Origin: Caulobacter sp. Root1455
Lineage (GTDB): Bacteria; Pseudomonadota; Alphaproteobacteria; Caulobacterales; Caulobacteraceae
Direction of reading: 5' to 3'
Assembly: GCF_001426905.1 (NCBI RefSeq)
Contig: NZ_LMFQ01000020.1
Span: forward strand, 310,001-374,000
Length of the DNA stretch: 64,000 bases
The position numbers were made by a program, and so were the translations under genes. Of this stretch, positions 1 to 7,660 are shown in pieces (position 1 is the first letter of the stretch; each line of letters starts with the position of its first letter). The notes beneath the pieces were generated by a model, which was not told where the DNA came from, ran no database searches, and saw nothing but the letters and a program-made list of their open reading frames with translations.

Positions 1-1
1 C

Positions 2-307
2 CTGCTCGATCTGATCCGCACCGGCATGCGGCCCCTGACCCCGGGCGACCTGGAGAAGCTGATCGAGCTGATCGTCCGTCCCAAGACCGAGGCGCGCCCC
101 GCCCCGTCGACGCCCGCGCCGCCGCCCGAGACCGCGCCGAAGACCCCGGCGCCCAAGATCCCGCCCAAGAAGACTGGGGCCGGCGTCAAGCTGGGCGAAC
201 TGCTGGTCGAGATTCCGATCGAGGATCTCGAGGCGTTCGAGGACGACCTGGAGGTCCAGCCGCCGCCGGAACGCCGGGGCGGCCCGTCGACTAAACGCCC
301 TCGCTGA
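2..307 (+). CDS. Hypothetical protein, C-terminal part (5' truncated)
   Basis: The reading frame is open from the left edge (frame begins at base 2) through an internal Met at 26 to a TGA at 305-307, so the true start probably lies outside the window. About 101 residues are visible: a short helical stretch ([17 protein letters not shown]), a long Pro/Ala/Lys-rich low-complexity linker, then an acidic segment ([14 protein letters not shown]) and a basic tail. This looks like the disordered C-terminus of a larger protein. I recognise no domain. It runs convergently into the ABC transporter gene, with a 17-bp overlap of the two stop regions. Confidence 0.55.
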   Translation: MLDLIRTGMRPLTPGDLEKLIELIVRPKTEARPAPSTPAPPPETAPKTPAPKIPPKKTGAGVKLGELLVEIPIEDLEAFEDDLEVQPPPERRGGPSTKRPR

Positions 308-2078
308 CCGCGTTCAGCCGCGCATAGACCCCGCCGGCCGCCTTCAGCTCGCCGTGGCGGCCTTCCTCGACGACGCGGCCGTTCTGGAAGACCAGGATGC
401 GGTCGGCGCCGCGCACGGTCGACAGGCGGTGGGCGATGACGATGGTCGTGCGGCCGTGCATCAGGGCCTCGGCGGCCTCCTGGACCTGGCCCTCGGTCTC
501 GACGTCGAGCGAGGAGGTGGCCTCGTCCAGCACCAGGATGGGCGCGTCGGTCAGGAAGGCGCGGGCGATGGCCACGCGCTGGCGCTCGCCGCCCGACAGC
601 TTGACCCCGCGCTCGCCCACCAGGGTCTCGTAGCCCTGGGGCAGGCGCAGGATGAACTCGTGGGCGCGGGCCTTCTTCGCCGCCGAGACGATCTCGTCCT
701 CGGTGGCGTCGGGGCGGCCGTAGGCGATGTTGTCGCGCAGGGTGCGGTGGAACAGGGCCGGGTCCTGCGGCACCACGGCGATGGCGCGGCGGAGCGACCC
801 TTGGGTCACGTGGGCGACGTCCTGGCCGTCGATGACGATCCGTCCGCCCTGCAGGTCGTGCAGGCGCTGGACCAGCTTGACGAAGGTCGACTTGCCCGAG
901 CCCGTCGGCCCGACCAGGGCCACGCGCTCGCCCGGCGCGATCTTCAGCGAGAAATGGTCGTACAGCGGCGCGCCGGCCGACTTGTAGCGGAAGGTCACGT
1001 CCTCGAAGGCGATGGCGCCCAGGCCGCGCTTGAACGCCGGCGCGTTCGGGGCGTCGGCGATCTGCGGGGCCAGGCCTTCCCAGGCGGCCAGGTCCTCGGT
1101 GTCGTCCAGGCCCTTCTGCAGCATGCGGATGTTCTCGCCCATGTTGCGCAGATAGCCGCTCATCAGCATGAAGGCGGTGATGGCGAAGGCCACGTCGCCG
1201 GGGGTCGCGGTCCCCTTGGCCCAGGCCTGGATCATCGCCGCCGTCAGCCCACCCTGCAGCAGGACCAGCAGCAGGTTCTGGCCTAGCCAGACATTGGTGA
1301 ACTTGTGCCAGGTGACCATCACCGCCTCGCGCCAGGCGGCGGTGACCTCGGCCACGCGGGCGCTCTCGCGGGCCTCGGCGCCGAAGCTCTTGACCGTCGG
1401 GTTGGAGGTGACGGCGTCGGCCAGGCTGCCGCCGATCCTGGAGTCCAGGGCGTTGGACTTCAGGTTGGCGGGGCGGACATAGGCGGTGGTGACCACCAGG
1501 TTCACGGCGATGTAGGCGGCGACCACCACCAGGGCGACGGCCCCCGCGAGGGGCTGGCGCAGCAGGAGCATCACCGACAGGCCGACCAGCACGATCAGGC
1601 TGGGCGCCAGCCAAATGGTCACCGCGTCGGTCACGCTGTCATAGCCCCACATCGCGCGGGTCAGCTTGCGCACCGTGGCCCCGGCGAAGCTGTCGGCGTG
1701 CCAGTCGGACGAGAAGGCCTGGACGCGGGCGTAACCCTCGTTGGTCATCTCCTCCATGTTGCGGGCGGCCAGCGGGATCCAGAACCGCATGGCCAGGTTG
1801 CGGATCAGCGAGAAGCCCAGATAGACGCCGACGAAGGCCGCCCAGGCGACCCAGGCCGCGTCGATGGCCGACGGGCCTTTCGTGACGGTGTCGATCAATT
1901 GGCCCGAGGCCCAGGGCAGGGCCAGGTCGAAGCCGATGGCCGCCAGGGTCAGGCTCACCCCGGCCACGAACAGGCCTTTCCGACGCAGCCAGAAGCGCGC
2001 GATGAAGCCCAGCACCCTGGCGTTGCTCAGGGCGCGGCGAGGTTCGCCGTGTTCATCTTGGTCAGCCGCGTCGGTCAT
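291..2078 (-). CDS. ABC transporter, fused permease and ATP-binding protein
   Basis: A 595-residue half-transporter of the ABCB/MsbA-like exporter class that would act as a homodimer in the inner membrane. The N-terminal half carries about six hydrophobic segments, beginning around residue 30. The C-terminal nucleotide-binding domain has a Walker A motif GPTGSGKST near residue 388, a Q-loop VPQDPALF, the signature LSGGERQR near 496, Walker [13 protein letters not shown] near 516 and the H-loop [10 protein letters not shown]. All ATPase motifs are intact. The ATG at 2076-2078 gives the usual length. The substrate cannot be told from sequence; lipids, peptides or drugs are all possible. No partner gene is adjacent. 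Confidence 0.9.
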   Translation of the reverse strand: MTDAADQDEHGEPRRALSNARVLGFIARFWLRRKGLFVAGVSLTLAAIGFDLALPWASGQLIDTVTKGPSAIDAAWVAWAAFVGVYLGFSLIRNLAMRFWIPLAARNMEEMTNEGYARVQAFSSDWHADSFAGATVRKLTRAMWGYDSVTDAVTIWLAPSLIVLVGLSVMLLLRQPLAGAVALVVVAAYIAVNLVVTTAYVRPANLKSNALDSRIGGSLADAVTSNPTVKSFGAEARESARVAEVTAAWREAVMVTWHKFTNVWLGQNLLLVLLQGGLTAAMIQAWAKGTATPGDVAFAITAFMLMSGYLRNMGENIRMLQKGLDDTEDLAAWEGLAPQIADAPNAPAFKRGLGAIAFEDVTFRYKSAGAPLYDHFSLKIAPGERVALVGPTGSGKSTFVKLVQRLHDLQGGRIVIDGQDVAHVTQGSLRRAIAVVPQDPALFHRTLRDNIAYGRPDATEDEIVSAAKKARAHEFILRLPQGYETLVGERGVKLSGGERQRVAIARAFLTDAPILVLDEATSSLDVETEGQVQEAAEALMHGRTTIVIAHRLSTVRGADRILVFQNGRVVEEGRHGELKAAGGVYARLNAVSEGV

Positions 2079-2126
2079 GGTGGGGGGTAGATAGGCGCTC
2101 GACGTCCTGGAGGCGAGCGGCGGCTC

Positions 2127-2417
2127 TCAAGCCTTCGGGGAGGTGTTGCTCCGGCGCCGCGCTCCGCCGAACGGCCGCCAGCGCAGGTACCAGCGGATGG
2201 CCGGCCCGATGATCGGGGTGCGCAGCAGCGGCCGCACCGCGTGGGGCCGGGTCTTCAGGAAGCACATCACCGCCCCGATCCAGAACACCGTGGTCGGCAT
2301 GCCGGGCACGAACGCCCCGACCGCCCCGGTGGCCAGCAGCGCGACGCCCAGGCCGTCCAGCACCCAGTGGACCGGGCGGGACAGGCGCTTGCGGGGCGAA
2401 CGAGGGGCGTCGGTCAT
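2127..2417 (-). CDS. YbaN-like DUF454 family small membrane protein
   Basis: A 96-residue protein beginning MTDAPRSPRKR. The frame is open further upstream, but that extension is made of translated intergenic repeat, so the ATG at 2415-2417 is preferred. It has the DUF454 pattern: hydrophobic segment LDGLGVALLATGAVGAFVPGMPTT, a second segment VFWIGAVMCFLK, then a conserved region with RTPIIGPAIRWYL. The family (E. coli YbaN) is an inner-membrane protein of unknown function. It lies 48 bp upstream of the ABC transporter start on the same strand and could be co-transcribed with it. Confidence 0.8.
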   Translation of the reverse strand: MTDAPRSPRKRLSRPVHWVLDGLGVALLATGAVGAFVPGMPTTVFWIGAVMCFLKTRPHAVRPLLRTPIIGPAIRWYLRWRPFGGARRRSNTSPKA

Positions 2418-2512
2418 CAAGGGGAATGTGGCGGCTGCACGCGCCGGCCGCCACCCCCCTTTTCGCGGTCTGGGCGGCCGGATCGTCAGGGGCGTTTCCG
2501 GAAAAGGCCCAG

Positions 2513-2659
2513 TCCCTCCCCCTTGCGGGGAGGGTGGCGGCGAAGCCGACGGGTGGGGGATCGGTGCAGGGTGTCGGACGCGGGGCTTGCCTGCTGACTC
2601 AGCAGCCCCCCACCCGACCCTGGCGCTGCCAGGGCCACCCTCCCCACGAGGGGGAGGGA
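2513..2659. repeat. Intergenic inverted-repeat element, type D (CTCCCC/GGGGAG)
   Basis: Two GC-rich arms in opposite orientation (about 2513-2558 and 2606-2659) carry a CTCCCCCTTGCGGGGAGGGTGG-like core and its inverse around a short spacer. Each arm can fold on itself and the two arms can pair. A related element sits between metX and metW at about 25505-25636. This is the pattern of REP-like dispersed intergenic repeats. Confidence 0.7.
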
Positions 2660-3290
2660 AGGGGTTTGTGCTCGGCGCATAGCGAGCAAAGTCCCGTGTT
2701 TTCAACGCTCTAAATTTTCTCGACCTGATTTGGTCCTCACCCCTTTTGACCGCCCCCATAATGATCCCACCTGAAAGCACGGGGAGGGCGCACGTACGGC
2801 GACCGATGCGGCTTTCGGCGGTGGACGAGCGGGAAGCGTTCGTCGGGGGTCTTCAGTGACCACCTTCGCGACGGTCCAGGTCAGGTTCCCTGCAACACGG
2901 GACAAAGCCCTGGCGGCGAGGGATCGGCGAACGCGGCAGGCCTGGGCTGAAATCGCCCAGGCGGTCCGGGACGCGCCAACGTCCCGCCCGTCGGGGGCCT
3001 CCATCGGAGCGGGTTAAAAATCCGCGATCCGAAGGCTTCCGAATAACGGTTCCACGCGAAGCGCCTGAACTTCGTCGAAACGGTACTTACATAAAAGCTC
3101 TTCCGGGCGAGGCCCGGGCGCTTCGCACCTTCCCCATTCGCCCAGCGGGTTTCCGCGTGAGGCGGCGAAGCCGCGCGCCGGCGTCTCAGGGTTTTACCCG
3201 AGAAAAACCAGGGAACTCCTGATGGTGGAGCTGTCGTGACCGGTATCAACCTGCCGGCGTCCACTGTCCTGCTGGCGGGAGCCGAGGCCC
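2660..3290. other. Long intergenic stretch without a convincing gene
   Basis: About 630 bases between the type D repeat and a small membrane-protein ORF. Several ORFs are open on the minus strand but have Arg/Pro/Ser-rich composition typical of out-of-frame GC-rich DNA. On the plus strand a GTG at 2856 opens 53 codons to a TAA at 3015-3017, preceded by a GGGGG run. It resembles no family I know and is not called as a gene. A structured or regulatory RNA cannot be excluded, but I see no recognisable RNA family core. Confidence 0.4.
3212..3238 (+). promoter_or_regulatory. Weak candidate ECF-sigma (EcfG/SigT-like) promoter
   Basis: GGAAC at 3212-3216 matches the -35 of alphaproteobacterial general-stress sigma promoters. 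It is followed 18 bases later by CGTG at 3235-3238, one mismatch from the CGTT -10, with spacing slightly longer than usual. It points at the small membrane-protein ORF at 3291. The match is suggestive only. Confidence 0.22.
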
Positions 3291-3413
3291 ATGAGGATCG
3301 AGCGTTCCGCGACCGCGAGGATCGTCGTCGCCGCCTATCTGGCGGCTTTCCTGCTAGCCTGTCTGCTGATGCTGGCCCTGGCCCTGGTCCTGCCGGTCGC
3401 GGCGCCGAGCTAG
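3291..3413 (+). CDS. Small single-span membrane protein (40 aa)
   Basis: An ATG at 3291 opens 40 codons to a TAG at 3411-3413. The product starts with a basic segment (MRIERSATAR) followed by an uninterrupted hydrophobic stretch of about 26 residues rich in Val, Ala and Leu, then a short tail ending VAAPS. This is the architecture of a one-pass small membrane protein with the N-terminus inside. A purine-rich GGGAG lies about 10 bases upstream. It precedes ubiA by 65 bp on the same strand. There is no family assignment. Coding status rests on topology, ribosome site and otherwise empty DNA around it. Confidence 0.4.
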   Translation: MRIERSATARIVVAAYLAAFLLACLLMLALALVLPVAAPS

Positions 3414-3478
3414 GCGGGGGGGCAGGCGGGGACACGATCCCGTTGCGCGAGGCGGGAGGCGGGGGCTAAGCCTTCCTC

Positions 3479-4417
3479 ATGAGTTTGCCCCACACCGCCA
3501 TCCTGCCCGACGCCGCCGCCGGCAACTGGGTCGACCGCCATGCGCCGCCGGCCCTGCGGCCGTGGCTGAAGCTGGGCCGGTTCGACCGGCCGGCGGGGAT
3601 CTGGCTGCTGATGCTGCCCGGCTGGCAGGGCGTCGCCCTGGCGGCGGCCGGCAAGGGCCAGTGGCCCAATCCGTGGCTGCTGATCGCCTTCTTCGTCGGG
3701 GCGGCCCTGATGCGGGCGGCCGGTTGCGCCTTCAACGACATCGTCGACCGCGACTTCGACGCCCAGGTCAGCCGCACGGCCATGCGCCCGATCCCGGCCG
3801 GCCTGATCAGCGTCAGGCAGGCCTGGGCGTTCGTGATCGGCTGCTGCCTGGTCAGTTTCGGGATCCTGGTGTGCCTGGGCTGGCTGGCCATCGGCCTGGG
3901 CGTGGCCTCGCTGGCCCTCGTCGCGGCCTATCCGTTCATGAAACGCATCACCTGGTGGCCGCAGGCCTGGCTGGGCCTGACCTTCAACTGGGGGGCGCTG
4001 CTGGGCTACGCGGCGGCCACGCACCGGCTGGATTGGTCGGCGGCGCTGCTCTACGCCTCCGGCCTCTTCTGGACCCTGGGCTACGACACGATCTACGCCG
4101 TGCAGGACCTCGAGGACGACGCCCTGGCCGGGGTCAAGTCGTCGGCGCGGCGGCTGGGCGAGCACACGCAGATCGGGGTGCTGGCCTTCTACATCGCCTG
4201 TTTCGTGCTGGTGATCGCGGCGGCCTGGGTCGGCGGCCTGGGACCGCTGTTCCTGCCCCTGGCCGCCCTGTTCGCCGTCCACCTGTCGCGTCAGGCGGCC
4301 CGGCTGCGGACCGACGACCCGACCCTGGCCCTGGCGCTGTTCAAGTCCAACACCCAGGCCGGCTTCGTGCTGTTCCTGGCCCTGGCGGCGGGGATGTGGC
4401 AACCGCCGGGGCTTTAG
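3479..4417 (+). CDS. ubiA: 4-hydroxybenzoate octaprenyltransferase
   Basis: A 312-residue polytopic membrane prenyltransferase that attaches the polyprenyl tail to 4-hydroxybenzoate in ubiquinone synthesis. The first Mg2+/diphosphate-binding motif is NDIVDRDFD near residue 87, within the family hallmark AAGCAFNDIVDRD. The second Asp-rich motif is QDLEDD near residue 213, preceded by YDTIYA. About eight hydrophobic helices are visible and the length matches bacterial UbiA. The first ATG after the intergenic region is used. It is followed by an inverted repeat that may end the transcript. Confidence 0.93.
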   Translation: MSLPHTAILPDAAAGNWVDRHAPPALRPWLKLGRFDRPAGIWLLMLPGWQGVALAAAGKGQWPNPWLLIAFFVGAALMRAAGCAFNDIVDRDFDAQVSRTAMRPIPAGLISVRQAWAFVIGCCLVSFGILVCLGWLAIGLGVASLALVAAYPFMKRITWWPQAWLGLTFNWGALLGYAAATHRLDWSAALLYASGLFWTLGYDTIYAVQDLEDDALAGVKSSARRLGEHTQIGVLAFYIACFVLVIAAAWVGGLGPLFLPLAALFAVHLSRQAARLRTDDPTLALALFKSNTQAGFVLFLALAAGMWQPPGL

Positions 4418-4422
4418 GCGTC

Positions 4423-4527
4423 GTGCGTCCTTCGAGGCTCGCCAAGGGCTCGCACCTCAGGATGAGGAACTCAGCAACAAGGTTCCTCATCCTGAGGCGC
4501 CCGCGCAGCGGGCCTCGAAGGACGCAC
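4423..4527. repeat. Intergenic inverted-repeat element, type B (TCCTTCGA...CCTCAGGATGAGG)
   Basis: Outer arms of 16 bp at 4423-4438 and 4512-4527 are perfectly inverted, and inner arms of 16 bp at 4455-4470 and 4482-4497 are also perfectly inverted. The result is a long branched hairpin between convergent ubiA and the LprI-like gene. It shares the TCCTTCGA and CTCAGGATGAGG blocks with the element at 55398-55487, so this is a dispersed family. There is no U-run, but it may serve as a bidirectional transcript end. Confidence 0.85.
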
Positions 4528-4531
4528 GGCC

Positions 4532-4873
4532 TCAGAACGGCCCGTTGCGATAGATCCGCTCCATGCTCCGTTCCAGCTCTCCCAGCCGGCGGTCATAAGC
4601 GCGGTTCAGACACGCGCGGTTCGCCCCGCACCTGCGGCGGTCTCGCAGCCACTGTTGCTGATCGTCCATCAGCGCGCCGCGGCCGCCCATGGCCAGGGTG
4701 TGCTTGTTGATGTCGTAGAGCAGCGCCATCCGCACATCCTTGTCGTTCAGGGGCAGGTTGGCGCAGATCGCCTTCTCGTCCGGAGCGCGGGCCCTGTTGC
4801 AATCGAAGCTGGCGGCGTGCGCGGCCATGGGGGCGGCCAAGGCCAGGACGAGGGCGGACAGAAGCAGGCGCAT
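4532..4873 (-). CDS. Secreted LprI-like (DUF1311) lysozyme-inhibitor family protein
   Basis: A 113-residue protein. The N-terminal 20 residues (MRLLLSALVLALAAPMAAHA) form a classical signal peptide with an AHA cleavage site, so the product is periplasmic. The mature part has the LprI/DUF1311 pattern: ASFDCNRARAPDEKAIC, then a helix, then QQQWLRDRRRCG, and a final Cys (ACLNRAYDRRLGELE). The four Cys fit two disulphides. The frame is open upstream but the ATG at 4871-4873 starts the signal peptide. Related proteins include lysozyme inhibitors; the function here is not certain. Confidence 0.82.
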   Translation of the reverse strand: MRLLLSALVLALAAPMAAHAASFDCNRARAPDEKAICANLPLNDKDVRMALLYDINKHTLAMGGRGALMDDQQQWLRDRRRCGANRACLNRAYDRRLGELERSMERIYRNGPF

Positions 4874-4925
4874 GGCGGTCTCCGAAAGAGCGTGACGTCG
4901 GGTCATTCTGTAAGCCGGAAGGTGA

Positions 4926-5912
4926 ATGTGGCATGATGGTTCCATGGCCGTCGCGTCCCGGATCAAGCCGCAGGAACTGTTCACGCCCGACGAATGGGCG
5001 CCCTTGTCGGCGCGCTCGTCCTGGAAGGGCCTGCTGATGGTCGCCCACGCCTGGGCGGTGATCGTCGCGGCCGGCGCGGTGTTCGTGATCTGGCCCAACC
5101 CACTGACCTACGTCCTGGCGGTGATGCTGATCGGGGCCCGCCAGCTGGGCCTGGCGATCCTGATGCACGAGGCCGCGCATGGAGGCCTGCATCCAAACCT
5201 CAAGATCAACGACTGGGTCGGCGAGTGGCTGTGCGCCGCCCCGACCGGCGCGTCCCTGGCCAAGTACCGGCCCTACCACCTGACCCATCACAAATACGCC
5301 CAGCAGGCCGAGGATCCGGACTTGGTGCTGTCGGCGCCGTTCCCCACCACCCGCGCCAGCTTGCGCCGCAAGATCGTCCGCGACCTGACCGGCCAGACCT
5401 TCTTCAAGCAGCGGTTCGGTCCGCTGCTGGGCAAGCTGAAGGGGCGGGCGGACGGCCAGTCGGCCAAAATCTCCGCAAGCGCGGTGTTCGCCGGCGAGGC
5501 GGCGCGGCAGAAGCCGTTCCTGTTGTGGAATCTGGGCCTGCTGATCGTGCTGAGCGCGGCGGGCCTGTGGTGGGCCTGGCTGGCGCTGTGGATCGTGCCG
5601 ATGGCGACCTGGTTCCCGCTGGTCACCCGGCTGCGCAACATCGCCGAACACGCCCTGGTGGCCAAGGACGAGCCCGACCCGTTCCGCCACGCGCGGACGA
5701 CCCAGGCCAACTGGATCGAACGGGCCCTGATCGCGCCCTACCACGTCAACTTCCACGCCGAGCATCACCTGTTCATGCACATGCCGTGCTGGAACCTGCC
5801 CAAGGCGCATCGTCTGCTGGAGAAGAAGGGCCTGACGGGCGGCATGCTGACAGCGCCCGGCTATCTGTCGGTGCTGAAGGCGGCGTCCGGCAAGGCGCCG
5901 GCCGCCGCCTAA
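4926..5912 (+). CDS. Fatty acid desaturase family membrane di-iron enzyme
   Basis: A 328-residue membrane protein with the three histidine boxes of the PF00487 desaturase/hydroxylase family: HEAAHGG near residue 80, HLTHHKYAQQAEDPD near 118 and HAEHHLF near 277. Hydrophobic pairs flank these boxes. The family inserts double bonds or hydroxyls into acyl or related lipids using a di-iron centre. The start is uncertain: the ATG at 4926 follows a GGAAGG by only 3 bases, and an in-frame ATG at 4944 (MAVASRIKPQ) is equally possible. It is divergent from the LprI-like gene. The exact substrate is unknown. Confidence 0.85.
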   Translation: MWHDGSMAVASRIKPQELFTPDEWAPLSARSSWKGLLMVAHAWAVIVAAGAVFVIWPNPLTYVLAVMLIGARQLGLAILMHEAAHGGLHPNLKINDWVGEWLCAAPTGASLAKYRPYHLTHHKYAQQAEDPDLVLSAPFPTTRASLRRKIVRDLTGQTFFKQRFGPLLGKLKGRADGQSAKISASAVFAGEAARQKPFLLWNLGLLIVLSAAGLWWAWLALWIVPMATWFPLVTRLRNIAEHALVAKDEPDPFRHARTTQANWIERALIAPYHVNFHAEHHLFMHMPCWNLPKAHRLLEKKGLTGGMLTAPGYLSVLKAASGKAPAAA

Positions 5913-5918
5913 GAGGGC

Positions 5919-6311
5919 TTATTTCCCAGCGGGCTGAGCCAATTTCGCCGCTTCAATCTCTTGAGCAACGGGGCACTTTTTTTGGATCGCGGCCTGTTGG
6001 AGTGCGTCGTAATCACCTTTCAGATGGCTCAACTCTTCCTTCTTGTCGCTCCCAACCAAAAAGAATAGCGCTGGCCAGAAAAGCACCAATCCAACACCCA
6101 TTGCCCACTTGTCATTCTTTGCTTGCCGCTGTTGAACGCCGGCAACCTCGCGAACTTTCGCCGAGACTCGCACCATTTCCTCGCGAATTTGATCGCAATC
6201 ATAACCACCATACTGAAGAGGAGATGTGTAGCTCGCGGAAATCTTATCCGGCGCAGTCGCGCAGGCAGACACAAGCGATGCGCAAAGCACCGCGACGCAA
6301 ATTTTCTTCAT
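5919..6311 (-). CDS. Hypothetical lipoprotein on a low-GC segment
   Basis: A 130-residue protein with a lipoprotein signal (MKKICVAVLCASLVSAC, lipobox LVSAC). The mature part has a conserved-looking YGGYDCDQI segment, a helix (REEMVRVSAKVREVAG), a basic linker and a hydrophobic segment MGVGLVLFWPALFFLVG, then an acidic coiled region. Base composition is clearly more AT-rich than all neighbours, with T-runs and codons such as TTT, AAA and ATT that the surrounding genes avoid. This suggests recent acquisition. Similar small lipoproteins with a central hydrophobic helix occur widely in proteobacteria without known function. Confidence 0.75.
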   Translation of the reverse strand: MKKICVAVLCASLVSACATAPDKISASYTSPLQYGGYDCDQIREEMVRVSAKVREVAGVQQRQAKNDKWAMGVGLVLFWPALFFLVGSDKKEELSHLKGDYDALQQAAIQKKCPVAQEIEAAKLAQPAGK

Positions 6312-6325
6312 GATATTCCCCCCGA

Positions 6326-7090
6326 ATGGCCGCCCATGGGACGGTTAACAACCTTCGCTATAGGGTTGTCGAACTACGTCAAGCTTCGATTGAGCCGGTG
6401 TTTTTGAAAGCGCAGAATATCGACCAGACCCTGACCGGCCGCCGAGCCTTTATCCTGGAGAACACAAGGCTCCAGGCCCCGCCGCACACGCCCGAACTGG
6501 TGCTGCATCTGGCCGATGAAATCACCCCGATCTGGCGGCTGACCGAGGAGGCCCTGGCCGAGATCGGCCTGCCGCCGCCGTTCTGGGCCTTCGCCTGGGC
6601 CGGCGGCCAGGCCCTGGCGCGCTATATCCTCGACAATCCCGCGATCGTTTCCGGAAAGCGGGTGATCGACTTCGCCAGCGGCTCGGGCCTGGTGGCCATC
6701 GCCGCGATGAAGGCCGGCGCGGCCAGCGTGCTGGCGGCCGACATCGACGTGTTCTGCGAAGCGGCCATCGGCCTGAACGCGGCGGCCAACGGCGTGGCGA
6801 CGGCTTTCACCGAGGTCGACCTGCTGGGCGCCCCGCCGCCCGTCGGTCCCCCCTCTGGCGCCGAAGTGCTGCTGGCCGGCGACATCTGCTACGAGCGGCC
6901 GATGGCCGAGGCCGTGATGGCCTGGCTGGCCCAGGGCCGGGCGGCGGGGGCCACCGTGCTGATCGGCGATCCCGGCCGCACCTACTTCCCCAAGGACGGG
7001 CTGGTGAAGCTGGCCGAATACCAGGTGCCGACCACCCGGGAGCTGGAGGACATGGCCGTCAAGCGCACCAGCGTCTGGACTCTGCCCTGA
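6326..7090 (+). CDS. Class I SAM-dependent methyltransferase (ETFB/nicotinamide-methyltransferase-like)
   Basis: Up to 254 residues. The conserved part begins at FILENTRLQAPPHTPELVLHLADE. It contains the SAM-binding VIDFASGSGLVAIAAMKAGA with the following acidic strand VLAADID, and the post-I region LLAGDICYE. This is the pattern of bacterial homologues of protein-lysine (ETFB, L11-like) methyltransferases. The ATG at 6326 has no Shine-Dalgarno and lies on the AT-rich tail of the neighbouring island. An in-frame GTG at 6398 would give 231 residues and may be the real start. The target is not known. Confidence 0.78.
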   Translation: MAAHGTVNNLRYRVVELRQASIEPVFLKAQNIDQTLTGRRAFILENTRLQAPPHTPELVLHLADEITPIWRLTEEALAEIGLPPPFWAFAWAGGQALARYILDNPAIVSGKRVIDFASGSGLVAIAAMKAGAASVLAADIDVFCEAAIGLNAAANGVATAFTEVDLLGAPPPVGPPSGAEVLLAGDICYERPMAEAVMAWLAQGRAAGATVLIGDPGRTYFPKDGLVKLAEYQVPTTRELEDMAVKRTSVWTLP

Positions 7091-7100
7091 CGGCGTTCTA

Positions 7101-7115
7101 GAACATAATAAGAAC
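7101..7115 (+). promoter_or_regulatory. LexA-type SOS box (GAAC-N7-GAAC)
   Basis: GAACATAATAAGAAC is an exact match to the alphaproteobacterial LexA operator GTTC-N7-GTTC read on the opposite strand, with an AT-rich spacer as in known boxes. It sits 18 bases upstream of the VOC-family ATG and just before its GGGAGG ribosome site, where a repressor would block the promoter. Confidence 0.7.
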
Positions 7116-7133
7116 AAACCGGGAGGCGCGACC

Positions 7134-7478
7134 ATGCGCGAAGACGGCAAGATCGACTATATCGAATGGCCCGCCGGCGACCTGCCGGCCACCAAGGCTT
7201 TCTACACCGCCGTCTTCGGCTGGAGCTTCGTCGATTACGGCCCCGACTACGCGGCCTTCGAGGGGCAGGGCGCCGACGGCGGCTTCTGCACGCCGCAGGA
7301 AGGCTCGACCGACCGGCCGCTGGTCGTGCTCTACGCCCACGACATCGAGGCGATGCTGGCCAAGGTCACGGCGGCGGGGGCGGTGATCACCAAGCCGATC
7401 TTCAGCTTCCCCGGCGGCCGCCGCTTCCACTTCAACGACCCGTCCGGCAACGAGCTGGCGGTGTGGAGCGAGACTTAA
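7134..7478 (+). CDS. VOC family (glyoxalase/bleomycin resistance-like) protein
   Basis: A 114-residue single-unit vicinal-oxygen-chelate protein. It begins GKIDYIEWPAGDLPATKAFYTAVFGW, the usual first beta-alpha of the fold, and ends GGRRFHFNDPSGNELAVWSE, the typical closing strand with the metal-ligand Glu. The ribosome site GGGAGG is well spaced before the ATG at 7134. Family members range from lyases and dioxygenases to binding proteins, and no substrate can be assigned. The LexA-type operator directly upstream predicts induction by DNA damage, which is unusual for this family and is the main point of interest. Confidence 0.87.
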   Translation: MREDGKIDYIEWPAGDLPATKAFYTAVFGWSFVDYGPDYAAFEGQGADGGFCTPQEGSTDRPLVVLYAHDIEAMLAKVTAAGAVITKPIFSFPGGRRFHFNDPSGNELAVWSET

Positions 7479-7481
7479 AAC

Positions 7482-7608
7482 CCGCTCATCCCGGCGAATG
7501 CCGGGACCCAGATGGATTGGCTTTGAGGCTGACGCCATGAGCTCAGCGCTCTTCCCATCAGCCACACCGCGATAGGATCTGGGTCCCGGCATTCGCCGGG
7601 ATGAGCGG
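7482..7608. repeat. Intergenic inverted-repeat element, type A, with 32-bp perfect arms
   Basis: The arms at 7482-7513 and 7577-7608 are perfect reverse complements over 32 bp, separated by 63 bp. Each arm itself contains the small hairpin CCCGGCGAATGCCGGG. Related copies occur at 31072-31104 (compact) and inside cydC near 48302-48340. It occupies most of the gap between the VOC gene and the CxxCxxCC protein. Confidence 0.88.
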
Positions 7609-7660
7609 TATTGAGGGCAACAGAAAAACCGTCACGAAACCGCGATAAATCCGTCTCCGG

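Noticed and set aside
2127-2780. Long version of the DUF454 protein (217 residues)
   Set aside because: The N-terminal half is translated intergenic repeat. The domain starts at the ATG at 2417.
2856-3017. 53-codon GTG ORF preceded by GGGGG
   Set aside because: No recognisable family or topology, and the upstream 17-codon ORF is equally arbitrary. Kept only as a note in the intergenic entry.
2881-3435. 184-codon minus-strand ORF in the long intergenic region
   Set aside because: Arg/Pro/Ser-rich with no domain, no ribosome site and no homology-like pattern; probably GC-driven.
3410-4402. 330-codon frame opposite ubiA
   Set aside because: ubiA motifs are complete on the plus strand. The minus frame has Gln/Gly/Arg-rich noise.
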